In this document: one piece after another, positions 26,998-36,838 of the stretch
How positions within the stretch are numbered: the first letter of the stretch is position 1
Layout: every line of letters starts with the position of its first letter
NCBI RefSeq assembly: GCF_002155145.1
Contig: NZ_CP021323.1
Coordinates: 3,038,001-3,102,000, forward strand
DNA length: 64,000 nucleotides
Source: Kushneria konosiri
GTDB taxonomy: Bacteria; Pseudomonadota; Gammaproteobacteria; Pseudomonadales; Halomonadaceae
Direction of reading: 5' to 3'
The notes under the pieces: generated by a model
Seen by the model: only the letters and a program-made list of their open reading frames with translations
Database searches by the model: none
Told to the model about the DNA's origin: nothing
Position numbers and translations under genes: made by a program

Positions 26998-28026
26998 ATG
27001 CGACAATGGTTTTGTGCTTCTTTGATGGGTGCCATGCTGTTTTCGCCCCTGTCTGCCGTTCAGGCCGATGCCGGTGAAGCGGACAACAGCAGCGTGGCGC
27101 AGATTTCCTGCGGTCAGTTGGACCAGAAGGTTGGCGACGACGGTGAACAATGGTTCAGGCGCAGCCTGCTGGCAGAACGCTGTCATGCCTTTCAGGCGGT
27201 AGCATTGAAGCTGGGCATGGGCTCTCTCAGGACTTTCCTGTTTGAGCATCGTATCGATGATGGGCAGGAGCAGGAGCGTATACAGTTTCTGGATGGTCCT
27301 GCCGAAACCATCGAGCAAAAAGGGCACTCTCCCGGGCTCTGGTGGATGAAAGGGGAGGACCATTCTCCGCATCTGGCGTCCATCGACGATACCGTGGAAC
27401 AGCTTCGGAAGCATTATGACTTCAGCCTGATTGCACGCGATGTTGTAGCCGGACGCAAGGCCGTTGTAATGGATGTCACACCGCGCGATGATCAGCGTTT
27501 TCCTCATCGGTTGTGGATCGACATCGCCAGCGGTCTTCCCCTTCGTCAACAGCTGTTGAATGCACAGGGTCAGGTCGTTGATACCGTACAGATTGTACGC
27601 ATTGATTCACTGGTACGCTCCAGTGATACGCTTTATCTCCATGATTCCGGCGGTGCTGCCTTACCTGAAGCCGACTGGCACCCTGACTGGTTGCCGGATG
27701 GATTCTATCGCCAGCCTGCGTCACTTGAGGTCACGCTCAATGGCGCAGATCTTGAGCGCGAGCTGTACAGCGATGGGCTTGCGACACTCAGTCTTTTTGC
27801 AGGGCCGGCCGAAGATGGTACGGCGCTGAGAGAAGGGGTGCATCAGCTGGGCAACTTCCGCGCCGCGGCACGTCACCTGCAGCATGATGGTCAGACATGG
27901 CAGGTCATCGCCGTGGGTGCGATGCCGGCGCCCGTGCTTACTCGTGTGGTATCCGGGATGCGTCTGCCAAAAGACCCGGATCACGAGGGTGATGCCTCGA
28001 TCGAGAGTGACACAACCTCCCATTAA
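26998..28026 (+). CDS. rseB: sigma-E regulatory protein RseB/MucB
   Basis: A 342-aa periplasmic protein that shields RseA from cleavage and senses mislocalised lipoproteins or LPS in relatives. The signal peptide is MRQWFCASLMGAMLFSPLSA. The first domain is LolA-like (VALKLGMGSLRTFLFEHR, then QERIQFLDGPAETIEQ); the second, from about residue 200 (DWHPDWLPDGFYR), is the RseB C-domain that contacts RseA. I use the ATG at 26998, 16 bases after rseA; a GTG at 26971 overlapping rseA is possible because the ribosome site is weak. Confidence 0.92.
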   Translation: MRQWFCASLMGAMLFSPLSAVQADAGEADNSSVAQISCGQLDQKVGDDGEQWFRRSLLAERCHAFQAVALKLGMGSLRTFLFEHRIDDGQEQERIQFLDGPAETIEQKGHSPGLWWMKGEDHSPHLASIDDTVEQLRKHYDFSLIARDVVAGRKAVVMDVTPRDDQRFPHRLWIDIASGLPLRQQLLNAQGQVVDTVQIVRIDSLVRSSDTLYLHDSGGAALPEADWHPDWLPDGFYRQPASLEVTLNGADLERELYSDGLATLSLFAGPAEDGTALREGVHQLGNFRAAARHLQHDGQTWQVIAVGAMPAPVLTRVVSGMRLPKDPDHEGDASIESDTTSH

Positions 28027-28082
28027 GGTAGCCCTGTCAAACTACCTGCTCTGCGATGAACCTCATTGTTCATTGAGCCAAG

Positions 28083-28111
28083 GAAACTTGATTCATTCTT
28101 AAGGGTCTACA
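28083..28111 (+). promoter_or_regulatory. possible sigma-E promoter for mucD
   Basis: GAAACTT, 16 bases, TCTACA lies in the 170-base gap before mucD. It resembles the E. coli degP promoter form GGAACTT-N16-TCTGA, with mismatches in both boxes. It would let mucD respond separately from the rpoE operon. Confidence 0.35.
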
Positions 28112-28196
28112 GGATCAGTCAGGAACAGCGTGTGCTCCCTGCCTGATCTCCCCACCTGCTATCTCCATAGCCAACAAGAGTATCCGGAGTCCGAAG

Positions 28197-29681
28197 ATGG
28201 CCGATCTGTCATTTCATTACCCGCCTCTCAATGATACTTCCCTCAACCGTCAGTTTGCCCGTCGTTGGCAGGCTACGATTTTAATGTTGTTGATGGTCAC
28301 CCTAACGATCATCTCTCTGCCCGCCAGAGCTGTTGAGCAGCGAAATGGCCTGCCGGATTTTACGTCGCTGGTTAAAAGCGCTGCGCCGGCGGTGGTCAAC
28401 ATTTCGACGACGCGTGAAGCTGCCGCTCGTTCCGGCATGATCGGTCCCAACCAGCAGTTGCCGGATATCTTTCGACACTTTTTCGGCGATCAGATGCCGC
28501 CAGGCTTTGGTGGGGTGCCCGATCAGGGGGGGAGCAGAACACTGAGTTCACTGGGCTCCGGTTTCATCATCAGCAAGGATGGCTACATTCTGACCAACGC
28601 CCATGTCATCGATGGCGCTGATACCGTGACGGTTCGGCTTAACGACCGCCGTGAGCTCAAGGCAAAAGTGGTCGGGCAGGATCAGAAAACGGATATCGCC
28701 CTGATCAAGGTCGATGCCAACGATCTTCCCACGCTCAGGATGGGTGACTCTGACCGCCTTGAAACCGGTGAGTGGGTGGCCGCGATCGGCTCTCCCTTCG
28801 GTTTCGATCACTCCGTCACGGCAGGTATTGTCAGTGCCATCAATCGTACGCTGCCTACCGACAGCTATGTGCCGTTTATCCAGACTGATGTGGCGATCAA
28901 CCCTGGCAATTCGGGCGGGCCGCTTTTCAATCTGGAGGGGGAAGTGGTCGGCATCAACTCCCAGATCTTTACCCGCAGCGGCGGTTTCATGGGGGTCTCC
29001 TTTGCCATCCCGATCAATGTTGCCATGGATATTGCCGATCAGCTCAAGGATAACGGTCGTGTTGATCGCGGCTGGCTGGGCGTGGTCATCCAGCCCGTCT
29101 CCGAAGATCTGGCCGATTCCTTTGGGCTGGACCGTGCCCGCGGGGCCCTGATCGCTGATGTTGCACCGGATAGTCCGGCTCAAAAAGCGGGTTTGCGCTC
29201 GGGCGACATCATTCTCAAGGCCGGTGACAGCGATATCGAATCGTCCGATGCGCTGCCACGTCTCGTCGGGCGTGTCTCGCCGGGAGACAGCATTGATCTG
29301 CGTGTGCAGCGCGATGGTCACGAGCAGACGATCAAGGTCAAGGTAGGGCAGTGGCCCGATACCGACAGTGATGGCGGTAACGTCTCGAAGGCTGCCAGTG
29401 ACAGCGTTGGTCTTTCGGTCTCGGAGCTGAGTCCCGAGCAGCAACAGCAGCTTGGTATCGATGCCGGTGTACTGGTTCAGCAGGTGGCGCCAGACAGTGC
29501 TGCTGCACACGCCGGTCTGCAACCGGGCGATGTGATCGTTGAACTTGCAGGCAAGGCGGTGGATTCCGTTGAAACGCTGCGCAAGCTCGTCAATCAACTG
29601 GATGACAAAAAAGCGGTGCCGGTGCGTATCAATCGCGATGGCGCCACGCTGTTTGTTCCGTTGCGGCCTGGTTCACATTGA
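28197..29681 (+). CDS. mucD: periplasmic serine protease MucD/DegP
   Basis: A 494-aa HtrA-family protease/chaperone. An unusually long n-region (about 25 residues) precedes the signal helix ILMLLMVTLTIISLPARA. The protease domain carries the triad His136 (TNAHVI), Asp166 (TDIALI) and Ser239 (NPGNSGGP). Two PDZ domains follow (about 275-370 and 400-490; GLRSGDIILKAGD and GLQPGDVIVELAG). It removes damaged envelope proteins and dampens the sigma-E response. GGAG lies 8 bases before the ATG. No mucC/rseC lies between rseB and this gene. Confidence 0.95.
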   Translation: MADLSFHYPPLNDTSLNRQFARRWQATILMLLMVTLTIISLPARAVEQRNGLPDFTSLVKSAAPAVVNISTTREAAARSGMIGPNQQLPDIFRHFFGDQMPPGFGGVPDQGGSRTLSSLGSGFIISKDGYILTNAHVIDGADTVTVRLNDRRELKAKVVGQDQKTDIALIKVDANDLPTLRMGDSDRLETGEWVAAIGSPFGFDHSVTAGIVSAINRTLPTDSYVPFIQTDVAINPGNSGGPLFNLEGEVVGINSQIFTRSGGFMGVSFAIPINVAMDIADQLKDNGRVDRGWLGVVIQPVSEDLADSFGLDRARGALIADVAPDSPAQKAGLRSGDIILKAGDSDIESSDALPRLVGRVSPGDSIDLRVQRDGHEQTIKVKVGQWPDTDSDGGNVSKAASDSVGLSVSELSPEQQQQLGIDAGVLVQQVAPDSAAAHAGLQPGDVIVELAGKAVDSVETLRKLVNQLDDKKAVPVRINRDGATLFVPLRPGSH

Positions 29682-29696
29682 TCGAGTTGGCTGATA

Positions 29697-29720
29697 AAGG
29701 GGACCCGAACGGGTCCCCTT
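29697..29720 (+). terminator. strong hairpin after mucD
   Basis: A perfect 10-base stem AAGGGGACCC / GGGTCCCCTT with loop GAAC, 15 bases after the mucD stop. The following GTCGATTCCC lacks a T run, so it may stabilise the 3' end rather than terminate efficiently. Confidence 0.6.
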
Positions 29721-29793
29721 GTCGATTCCCTTGTGCGTTCTGCACTTTGGATGTCCATCATGGCATTGCCTATCACCTGATTCCCCAACACGC

Positions 29794-29799
29794 TACAAT
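29794..29799 (+). promoter_or_regulatory. candidate -10 for lepA
   Basis: TACAAT lies 90 bases before lepA, in the gap after the mucD hairpin. No convincing -35 is seen. Confidence 0.3.
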
Positions 29800-29888
29800 G
29801 CGCCCATTTTCGGCCATGGACAGCGCGCGGATTTCGTGTGGTGCTGATCTTTCATGGTTCACGATGCTTTAACAGGTGACCACCTCGA

Positions 29889-31706
29889 ATGACGAATGAC
29901 GCAAGCAACGGGACGCTGAAACACATCCGCAATTTTTCGATCATTGCCCACATCGACCATGGCAAGTCGACACTGGCTGATCGCATCATCCAGATTTGCG
30001 GCGGGCTGACCGAGCGCGAGCTCAAGGAGCAGGTGCTCGATTCGATGGATCTCGAGCGTGAGCGTGGCATCACGATCAAGGCCCAGTCGGTCACTCTGGA
30101 TTACAAGGCCGAAGACGGCGCTGTCTATCAGCTCAACTTCATTGATACGCCCGGGCACGTCGATTTCTCGTATGAGGTGTCGCGCTCGCTGTATGCCTGT
30201 GAAGGAGCATTACTGGTGGTAGACGCCGGTCAGGGGGTCGAAGCCCAGTCTGTGGCCAACTGCTATACCGCCATCGAGCAGGGGCTCGAAGTACTGCCGG
30301 TGCTGAACAAGATGGATCTGCCGCAGGCCGACCCTGCCAAGGTCAGCCATGAAATCGAGGAAATCATCGGGCTTGAGGCAGACAATGCGCCACAGGTATC
30401 GGCCAAGACAGGGCTTGGCATGGAAGAATTGCTGGAGCGACTGGTCAGCTTTATCCCACCTCCTAAGGGAGATGTCGACAAGCCGGTTCAGGCGCTGATC
30501 ATTGATTCCTGGTTCGATAACTATCAGGGCGTGGTCTCGCTGGTTCGTCTTTTCGACGGGACGCTTAAAAAGGGCGACAAGATCCTGATGAAATCCACCG
30601 GGCGTGAGTGGGAAGTCAGTGATATCGGCATCTTTACGCCGCGCCAGAAAAGCACCGGTATGCTGCGCGCCGGTGAGGTCGGCTTTGTCATCGCGGGTAT
30701 CAAGGACATTCATGGGGCGCCGGTGGGCGATACCATCACTCACGCCAAAACCCCTCAGGTTGAGCGTTTGCCCGGCTTTCAGAAGGTCAAGCCGCAGGTT
30801 TACGCCGGCATGTTCCCCATCAGCTCCGATGACTACGAAGATTTTCGTGACGCGCTTGAAAAGCTGGCACTCAACGATGCTTCGCTGGACTACATTCCCG
30901 AGAACTCGGATGCGCTCGGTTTCGGCTTTCGCGTGGGCTTCCTCGGTACTCTGCACATGGAGATCGTGCAGGAGCGTCTTGAGCGGGAATACGGTCTCGA
31001 TCTTCTCACGACCGCGCCGACCGTTATTTATGAGCTTGAAATGGAGGATGGGGAGCTTTTGTATGTCTCCAACCCGTCAAAGCTGCCCGATATGTCTTCG
31101 GTTCAGGAAATTCGCGAGCCCATCGTGCGCGCCAATATCCTCGTGCCGCAGGAATACGTCGGCAATGTCATCAACGAGTGTGTAATTCGCCGTGGTGTGC
31201 AGCTCGACATGCAGGTGCTGGGCAGTCAGATGCAGCTGGTCTACGAGCTGCCAATGAGTGAAGTCGTGATGGACTTTTTTGACCGATTGAAATCCATTTC
31301 GAGAGGTTACGCTTCACTGGATTACAGCTTTGAGCGCTTTGATGCCGCAAAACTTGCCCGTCTGGATGTTCTGATCAACGGGGATCGGGTCGATGCGCTG
31401 GCAACGATTGTCCATCGTGACCAGTCTCATCAGCGCGGACGCTCGCTGGTCGAAAAGATGCAGGAGATGATCCCTCGTCAGATGTTTGATGTGGCCATAC
31501 AGGCAGCACTGGGTGGCCATGTTGTGGCTCGTTCCACTGTCAAGGCTTTGCGCAAGAACGTGACGGCCAAATGCTACGGTGGCGATGTGTCGAGAAAGCG
31601 CAAGCTGCTCGACAAGCAAAAGCAGGGTAAAAAACGCATGAAGCAGGTCGGCAAGGTCGAAATTCCGCAGGATGCCTTCCTGGCCGTATTGAAAGTCAAT
31701 GATTGA
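29889..31706 (+). CDS. lepA: elongation factor 4 (LepA)
   Basis: A 605-aa translational GTPase that acts on the ribosome. The G domain has AHIDHGKST (residues 20-28), [21 protein letters not shown] and LNKMDLP. The LepA-specific C-terminal domain is present, with [20 protein letters not shown] and the basic [20 protein letters not shown]. Length is as in the family. It is paired with lepB, as in most gammaproteobacteria. Confidence 0.98.
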   Translation: MTNDASNGTLKHIRNFSIIAHIDHGKSTLADRIIQICGGLTERELKEQVLDSMDLERERGITIKAQSVTLDYKAEDGAVYQLNFIDTPGHVDFSYEVSRSLYACEGALLVVDAGQGVEAQSVANCYTAIEQGLEVLPVLNKMDLPQADPAKVSHEIEEIIGLEADNAPQVSAKTGLGMEELLERLVSFIPPPKGDVDKPVQALIIDSWFDNYQGVVSLVRLFDGTLKKGDKILMKSTGREWEVSDIGIFTPRQKSTGMLRAGEVGFVIAGIKDIHGAPVGDTITHAKTPQVERLPGFQKVKPQVYAGMFPISSDDYEDFRDALEKLALNDASLDYIPENSDALGFGFRVGFLGTLHMEIVQERLEREYGLDLLTTAPTVIYELEMEDGELLYVSNPSKLPDMSSVQEIREPIVRANILVPQEYVGNVINECVIRRGVQLDMQVLGSQMQLVYELPMSEVVMDFFDRLKSISRGYASLDYSFERFDAAKLARLDVLINGDRVDALATIVHRDQSHQRGRSLVEKMQEMIPRQMFDVAIQAALGGHVVARSTVKALRKNVTAKCYGGDVSRKRKLLDKQKQGKKRMKQVGKVEIPQDAFLAVLKVND

Positions 31707-31725
31707 GCGTAGCCCCGGCTACGCT
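31706..31725 (+). other. stem-loop in the lepA-lepB gap
   Basis: Inverted repeat AGCGTAGC / GCTACGCT with a CCCG-type loop immediately after the lepA stop and no T run. It could be a processing or attenuation structure lowering lepB expression. Confidence 0.45.
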
Positions 31726-31748
31726 CCCGTGAGTCGGGAAAGTACGTA

Positions 31749-32546
31749 ATGGATTTTTCACTTCTGCTGGTGGTCGCCGTTTTTGTGACCGGGACGATCT
31801 GGCTACTCGACATTGTTGTATTGCGTCGTCGGCGCAGGGCTTCTGCAGGGGGCAGCCGGCCACCGGGAGAGGTTACTCATGATACGGCAGCGTCTGGTGC
31901 GCCGAAGGAGCCCTGGTATGTGGATTATTCCAGGGCCTTTTTTCCGGTGCTGCTGGTGGTACTGGTGCTTCGTTCCTTCGTCATTGAACCGTTCCAGATT
32001 CCGTCGCGCTCAATGGAGCCAACGCTTGACGTCGGAGATTTCATTGCCGTCAGCAAGTTTTCCTATGGGCTTCGTCTGCCGGTGATCAATACAAAGATTC
32101 TGGACATTGGCGAGCCCGAGCGTGGCGATATCATGGTGTTTCGCTTCCCGGGAGATCCATCGGTCAACTATATCAAGCGCGTGATCGGTGTCCCGGGAGA
32201 TCGCATCCGATATCAGGACAAGCAGCTCTATATCAACGGACAGCCGGTTCGAAAGGAGCTTCTGGATGACAACAGCGTCAACGATACGCAAGCGCTTTAC
32301 AGGGAATATCTCAAGGGCGTTGAGCATCATATCTTCAATAATCTTGATGCGCCCGGCCCGCAGATGAGTGAAGTCACCGTGCCGCCCGGTCACTATTTCA
32401 TGATGGGTGACAACCGCGATGATTCAAACGATAGCCGTTACTGGGGCTTTGTTCCTGAAGAAAACATTGTGGGGCGTGCCTTTGGCGTCTGGATGCACTG
32501 GAACGGTGGTTTGCCGGATTTCACGAAAGCCAGATTGTTGCACTGA
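31749..32546 (+). CDS. lepB: signal peptidase I
   Basis: A 265-aa inner-membrane protease that removes signal peptides from exported proteins. Two N-terminal membrane helices (about 4-25 and 62-80) precede the periplasmic catalytic domain. The Ser/Lys dyad is Ser88 in IPSRSMEPTL and Lys143 in NYIKRVIGVPGD. The third family box is GDNRDDSNDSRYWGFVP. It sits 42 bases after lepA and precedes rnc, the standard order. Confidence 0.97.
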   Translation: MDFSLLLVVAVFVTGTIWLLDIVVLRRRRRASAGGSRPPGEVTHDTAASGAPKEPWYVDYSRAFFPVLLVVLVLRSFVIEPFQIPSRSMEPTLDVGDFIAVSKFSYGLRLPVINTKILDIGEPERGDIMVFRFPGDPSVNYIKRVIGVPGDRIRYQDKQLYINGQPVRKELLDDNSVNDTQALYREYLKGVEHHIFNNLDAPGPQMSEVTVPPGHYFMMGDNRDDSNDSRYWGFVPEENIVGRAFGVWMHWNGGLPDFTKARLLH

Positions 32547-32569
32547 TCCTTGCCGTTTTCTTTCCGTCA

Positions 32570-32623
32570 GAAGGTTCTGATGGAAAATCCCATCTGACAG
32601 AAGCTGTCAAAGGACAGCTTCTG
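32570..32623 (+). promoter_or_regulatory. double hairpin in the rnc leader (possible RNase III site)
   Basis: Two stem-loops in tandem. The first is TCTGATGG / CCATCTGA, with one mismatch. The second is a perfect 11-base stem CAGAAGCTGTC / GACAGCTTCTG with an AAAG loop (32598-32623), about 40 bases before the rnc start. In E. coli, RNase III cuts a hairpin in its own leader and so limits its synthesis; this structure could do the same. The comparison is by position and shape, not sequence. Confidence 0.5.
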
Positions 32624-32664
32624 TTATCATTTATGCCTGTTTCATTGAATAAAGCGACTATCTC

Positions 32665-33348
32665 GTGAGCAGTTCCCTCAACATCCTCAGCGACCGTCTC
32701 GGCTATCGTTTTGACGACAAGAGCCGCCTTGAACTTGCCCTGACGCATCGCAGCTACGGCGGTGCCAATAACGAGCGGCTCGAGTTTCTGGGCGATTCCA
32801 TTGTCAACTTTGTCGTGGGCGAGGCACTTTATGCGCGCTTTCCCCAGGCCCGTGAGGGTCAGCTTTCAAGGCTTAGAGCGCGACTTGTCAAGGGAGAGAC
32901 ACTGGCTGAGCTGGCACGCGAATTCGAGCTTGGCCAGTTTCTGCGTCTGGGCTCCGGTGAGATGAAAAGTGGCGGTCATCGTCGCGATTCCATTCTCGCC
33001 GATGCCGTGGAAGCCATCATTGGCGCGATCTATCTTGATAGTGACATGGTTGCCGTCAGACGCTGTGTGCTGGCCTGGTACGAGGCGCGCCTCAAGGCGC
33101 TCAATCTTGAGGACACCCAGAAGGATCCCAAGACACGCCTGCAGGAGTTTCTGCAGTCTCGCCAGATCCCGCTGCCCCGTTATGAGGTTCTCAATATTGA
33201 AGGAGAGGCTCATGCCCAGCAGTTTACGGTCAGCTGCCATGTTGAGGTGCTCAAGGCGCCAACGACCGGTACCGGCGCCAGTCGCCGCCATGCCGAGCAG
33301 CAGGCGGCCGAGCAGGCGCTGTCGATGATTGAGTCAGCCCGACGATGA
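32665..33348 (+). CDS. rnc: ribonuclease III
   Basis: A 227-aa double-stranded-RNA endonuclease for rRNA and mRNA processing. The catalytic domain (about 1-150) has the signature [16 protein letters not shown] and [14 protein letters not shown]. The dsRNA-binding domain (about 155-225) has [16 protein letters not shown] and [16 protein letters not shown]. The start is a GTG at 32665 with a poor ribosome site, consistent with low or regulated translation. era follows downstream. Confidence 0.97.
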   Translation: MSSSLNILSDRLGYRFDDKSRLELALTHRSYGGANNERLEFLGDSIVNFVVGEALYARFPQAREGQLSRLRARLVKGETLAELAREFELGQFLRLGSGEMKSGGHRRDSILADAVEAIIGAIYLDSDMVAVRRCVLAWYEARLKALNLEDTQKDPKTRLQEFLQSRQIPLPRYEVLNIEGEAHAQQFTVSCHVEVLKAPTTGTGASRRHAEQQAAEQALSMIESARR

Positions 33349-33426
33349 GTGCTCGTCCTGACACTCGATACCCGGAACACCACATCATCCCTTCAACACC
33401 GGACACACGTTAACGTGGAGCATTTC

Positions 33427-34365
33427 ATGAACGATATCACCACGGACGACACTCCCGAATCCGGTGCGTCCACGCGCTGTGGATTTGTGGCCATTGTCGG
33501 CCGGCCCAACGTGGGTAAATCGACCCTGATGAACCGCATTCTGGGTCAAAAGATTTCAATTACTTCTCGACGTCCGCAGACGACCCGACATCAGGTCATG
33601 GGCGTCAAGACCGAAGCCGATACGCAAACCATCTATGTGGACACGCCGGGTATCCACATCATGCAAAAGGATCGCAACCGGGCCATCAATGCCTTCATGA
33701 ATCAGGCGGCCACTCAGGCGTTGCGTGATATCGACTGCGTGGTCTTTATCGTGGATCGTACGAAATGGACCAATGAAGACGACGTGGTGCTCGAGAAGCT
33801 CTCTCATGTTCAGGCGCCGGTGATTGTGGCGGTCAACAAGGTGGACTGGATCGAGGATCGCTCAAAACTCATGGGCTGGCTGGCCGAGCTTGAAAAGCGT
33901 CGCAACTTTGCCGCCATCGTGCCGATCTCGGCGCGCCATGGCACCAACGTTGAGGCACTTGAAGCCGAAGTGGCCAAACACCTGCCGCAGAATGTCCATT
34001 TCTTCCCCGAAGACCAGATCACCGATCGCAGTCAGCGCTTTCTGGCCGCTGAACTGGTGCGTGAGAAGGTCATGCGTCAGCTCGGTGACGAGCTGCCCTA
34101 TCAGATGACGGTTGAAGTCGAGCAGTTTCGCGATGAAGGCCACATCATCCATATTCATGCCCTGATGCTGGTCGAGCGCGATGGCCAGAAAAAGATTCTG
34201 ATCGGAGAAGGGGGCGAGCGCATCAAGAAGATTGGTCAGGAAGCCCGTCTCGAAATGGAACGGGCCTTTGACTGCAAGGTCATGCTCAAGCTCTGGGTCA
34301 AGGTCAAGCGAGGCTGGTCGGATGATGCGCGCGCCCTGAAAAGCCTTGGTTACGATCTGGACTGA
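33427..34365 (+). CDS. era: GTPase Era
   Basis: A 312-aa GTPase for 30S ribosome assembly that binds 16S rRNA. The G domain has GRPNVGKST (about 25-33), RRPQTTRHQ and DTPGIH, and the NKVD box. The KH domain in the C-terminal third has [20 protein letters not shown]. The ATG at 33427 has GGAG 6 bases upstream; an earlier in-frame start at 33349 would add unrelated residues. Here era starts 78 bases after rnc rather than overlapping it as in E. coli. Confidence 0.97.
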   Translation: MNDITTDDTPESGASTRCGFVAIVGRPNVGKSTLMNRILGQKISITSRRPQTTRHQVMGVKTEADTQTIYVDTPGIHIMQKDRNRAINAFMNQAATQALRDIDCVVFIVDRTKWTNEDDVVLEKLSHVQAPVIVAVNKVDWIEDRSKLMGWLAELEKRRNFAAIVPISARHGTNVEALEAEVAKHLPQNVHFFPEDQITDRSQRFLAAELVREKVMRQLGDELPYQMTVEVEQFRDEGHIIHIHALMLVERDGQKKILIGEGGERIKKIGQEARLEMERAFDCKVMLKLWVKVKRGWSDDARALKSLGYDLD

Positions 34366-34367
34366 TC

Positions 34368-35078
34368 ATGGAATTGCAGCCGGCGTATCTGCTGCATCGC
34401 CAGGCCTGGCGTGAGACCAGTGCGCTGGCCGATATTCTGACCCTGCATGACGGCCGTATCCGCGCCGTGGCCCGTGGGGTCATGCGTCCGGGCAGCCGAA
34501 CGCGGCATCGTCTTCAACCCTTCACACCGCTGCATCTGACCTGGCAGGGTGAGGGGGATCTGAAAACGTTAAGAGTTATCGAATCCCAGGGGCCGGGAGC
34601 CATGCTGGCAGGAGAAGGGCTCATCTGCGGCCTCTATGCCAATGAGCTGATGAGTCGTCTTTTGCCGCTGTCGATGCCGGTAGAAACCCTGTTTGCCTTT
34701 TATGCTGCGCTGCTTGAGGCCTTGCCCTTTCCCGAGCGACGCAGTGGTGCGCTCAGGCGCTTTGAAATTACGCTTCTTGAGGCACTCGACAGTGAGCCTG
34801 TCTTTCTTGATGAGCAGGACAGGCCGCTGGACCGTGAGGGGCGCTATCTTTACGACCCTTCCCTGAAGCGTTTTCGTCCTGCGCCTGCAGAGGGGCCGGC
34901 TTTCGAAGCGCGTGCGCTGGGCTGGCTGGCGCGTGGGGACTGGGATTCCTCGGGCCTTGCCGGCACCGCCCGTGTCTTGATGCGTCAGGCGCTGGCACCG
35001 CTGCTGGGAAGCCGTGAGCTGCGCTCTCGTGAATTGATGAATGAGCTGATGCGCCGCCGTCGAAACGGCACACGCTGA
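34368..35078 (+). CDS. recO: DNA repair protein RecO
   Basis: A 236-aa RecFOR-pathway protein that helps load RecA onto SSB-coated DNA. The N-terminal OB fold has [20 protein letters not shown] and [16 protein letters not shown]. The helical part ([15 protein letters not shown]) and C-terminal [12 protein letters not shown] follow. It lies 2 bases after era and 11 before pdxJ, the conserved era-recO-pdxJ run. Confidence 0.95.
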   Translation: MELQPAYLLHRQAWRETSALADILTLHDGRIRAVARGVMRPGSRTRHRLQPFTPLHLTWQGEGDLKTLRVIESQGPGAMLAGEGLICGLYANELMSRLLPLSMPVETLFAFYAALLEALPFPERRSGALRRFEITLLEALDSEPVFLDEQDRPLDREGRYLYDPSLKRFRPAPAEGPAFEARALGWLARGDWDSSGLAGTARVLMRQALAPLLGSRELRSRELMNELMRRRRNGTR

Positions 35079-35089
35079 AGGAGAATGAC

Positions 35090-35869
35090 ATGTCCGATCA
35101 AATCGCCAACGCCTTGCCGCCACGGATTCTGCTGGGCGTCAATGTTGATCACATCGCAACGCTGAGGCAGGCGCGCGGCACACGTTTTCCTGACCCGGTA
35201 AAGGCTGCCCTGATCAGTGAAGAAGCCGGTGCTGATGGTATCACCATGCACCTGCGCGAGGACCGTCGCCATATTCAGGATCGCGACATCGAGCTTGCCA
35301 CCCGAATGCTCAATACGCGCCTCAACCTTGAAATGGCCGTGGTCGAGGAGATGATCGCCCTTGCAGAGCGCCTCCAGCCGGCCAACGTCTGTCTGGTGCC
35401 TGAAAAGCGCGAAGAGCTGACCACCGAGGGCGGGCTGGATGTGGTGGGAGGTCTTGATCGTATTCGCAAGGCCTGTCAGCGCCTGAGTGCGGCCGGCTGT
35501 GAGGTCTCACTGTTTATCGATCCCGAACCGGACCAGATTCGTGCGGCCCTTGATGCCGGTGCTCCCGTGATTGAGCTGCATACCGGTGCCTGGGTGGAGG
35601 CATCACGTCAGGATGCCGATATCGAACTTGCCCGTATTGCCGCGGCCGCGGAGATGGCTCATGAGCTTGGCATGACCGTCAACGCGGGCCACGGCCTGCA
35701 TTATCACAACGTGGAGGCCATTGCGGCCATGCCCTGGTTCCATGAACTCAACATTGGCCATGCCATCGTGTCGCGTGCGGCGTTGACCGGTCTGGGGGAA
35801 GCGGTGCGAGAGATGAAGCGTTTGATGGTGCAGGCACGCGCCTATAGCACGTTCGAGCGACCGGACTGA
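35090..35869 (+). CDS. pdxJ: pyridoxine 5'-phosphate synthase
   Basis: A 259-aa TIM-barrel enzyme that makes pyridoxine 5'-phosphate from 1-deoxyxylulose 5-phosphate and 3-amino-2-oxopropyl phosphate. Landmarks: [56 protein letters not shown], and [14 protein letters not shown] precedes the ATG. Length is slightly above E. coli PdxJ because of a short N-terminal extension. Confidence 0.97.
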   Translation: MSDQIANALPPRILLGVNVDHIATLRQARGTRFPDPVKAALISEEAGADGITMHLREDRRHIQDRDIELATRMLNTRLNLEMAVVEEMIALAERLQPANVCLVPEKREELTTEGGLDVVGGLDRIRKACQRLSAAGCEVSLFIDPEPDQIRAALDAGAPVIELHTGAWVEASRQDADIELARIAAAAEMAHELGMTVNAGHGLHYHNVEAIAAMPWFHELNIGHAIVSRAALTGLGEAVREMKRLMVQARAYSTFERPD

Positions 35870-35894
35870 AAACAAAGCGTTAAGCGGGCCGCGC

Positions 35895-35900
35895 TATAAT
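35895..35900 (+). promoter_or_regulatory. candidate -10 for cysM
   Basis: A perfect TATAAT within GCTATAATAG, 39 bases before the cysM ATG. No good -35 is seen. The same ten bases occur before glnS. Confidence 0.45.
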
Positions 35901-35939
35901 AGGCTCTTTTCTGGCATCCCGTTGATTCTGGAGCGCTGC

Positions 35940-36836
35940 ATGGATTACCCCACAATTGAATCCACCATCGGGCATACCCCGCTGGTGCGTCTCAAGCGAC
36001 TTCAGGTGGGCAGCAATACGCTGCTGGCCAAGCTTGAGGGCAATAACCCCGCCGGTTCGGTCAAGGACCGGCCGGCGCTTTCGATGCTTGCCCATGCTGA
36101 AGCCCGTGGCGAGATTGTGCCCGGCGATACGCTGATCGAAGCGACCTCCGGCAATACCGGCATTGCGCTGGCCATGGCCGCTGCCATCCGCGGCTACAAA
36201 ATGGTTTTGATCATGCCGGACAACGCCAGCAGCGAGCGCAAGCAGGCCATGGCCGCCTATGGCGCCCGTCTGATCGAGGTGACCAGGGAGCAGGGCATGG
36301 AAGGTGCCCGAGACATGGCCGATGCCATGATTGCTCGCGGAGAGGGCAAGCCGCTCAATCAGTTTGCCAACCATGATAATCCGCTGGCCCATTTTGAGAC
36401 GACCGGTCCCGAGCTCTGGGAGCAGACGCAGGGCAGGATCACTCATTTTGTCAGCTCCATGGGCACCACCGGCACCATCATGGGGGTGTCGCGCTATCTG
36501 AAATCCAAAAACGATGCGATCCAGATCGTCGGCCTTCAGCCCGAGGATGGGGCGAGCATTGCTGGTATCCGTCGCTGGCCTGAAGCCTATCGACCGAGCA
36601 TTTTTGAACAGTCGCGGGTCGATCGAATCATCGATATCGGCCAGCAGGAGGCTGAAGAGCACATGCGACGTCTGGCGCGCGAGGAGGGCATTCTGGCCGG
36701 GGTTTCCTCGGGCGGTGCGCTGGCCGGTGCGCTTCGCATTGCTCATGAGGTCGATAATGCCGTGATTGCCTTTATCGTTTGTGATCGAGGGGATCGCTAT
36801 CTCTCCACCGGTCTTTACGCGCCGGAGCATCACTGA
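35940..36836 (+). CDS. cysM: cysteine synthase B
   Basis: A 298-aa PLP fold-type II enzyme that makes cysteine (or S-sulfocysteine) from O-acetylserine. The PLP lysine is Lys42 in NNPAGSVKDRPALSM, the CysM form (CysK has NPSxSVKDR). EATSGNTGIALAM, SSMGTTGTIMGVSRYLK and GVSSGGALAGA complete the set. I start at the ATG at 35940 with GGAG 6 bases upstream, not the TTG at 35922. Confidence 0.95.
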   Translation: MDYPTIESTIGHTPLVRLKRLQVGSNTLLAKLEGNNPAGSVKDRPALSMLAHAEARGEIVPGDTLIEATSGNTGIALAMAAAIRGYKMVLIMPDNASSERKQAMAAYGARLIEVTREQGMEGARDMADAMIARGEGKPLNQFANHDNPLAHFETTGPELWEQTQGRITHFVSSMGTTGTIMGVSRYLKSKNDAIQIVGLQPEDGASIAGIRRWPEAYRPSIFEQSRVDRIIDIGQQEAEEHMRRLAREEGILAGVSSGGALAGALRIAHEVDNAVIAFIVCDRGDRYLSTGLYAPEHH

Positions 36837-36838
36837 TC

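Noticed and set aside
28548-29597. 349-codon minus-strand frame inside mucD
   Set aside because: Antisense to the protease and PDZ domains; a codon-bias shadow without a start signal.
33345-33413. 22-codon ORF overlapping the rnc stop as ATGA and ending just before the era ribosome site
   Set aside because: It has no ribosome site of its own and era has a good one; probably chance.
35880-36833. 317-codon minus-strand frame opposite cysM
   Set aside because: cysM carries the PLP lysine and all family motifs; the opposite frame is a shadow.
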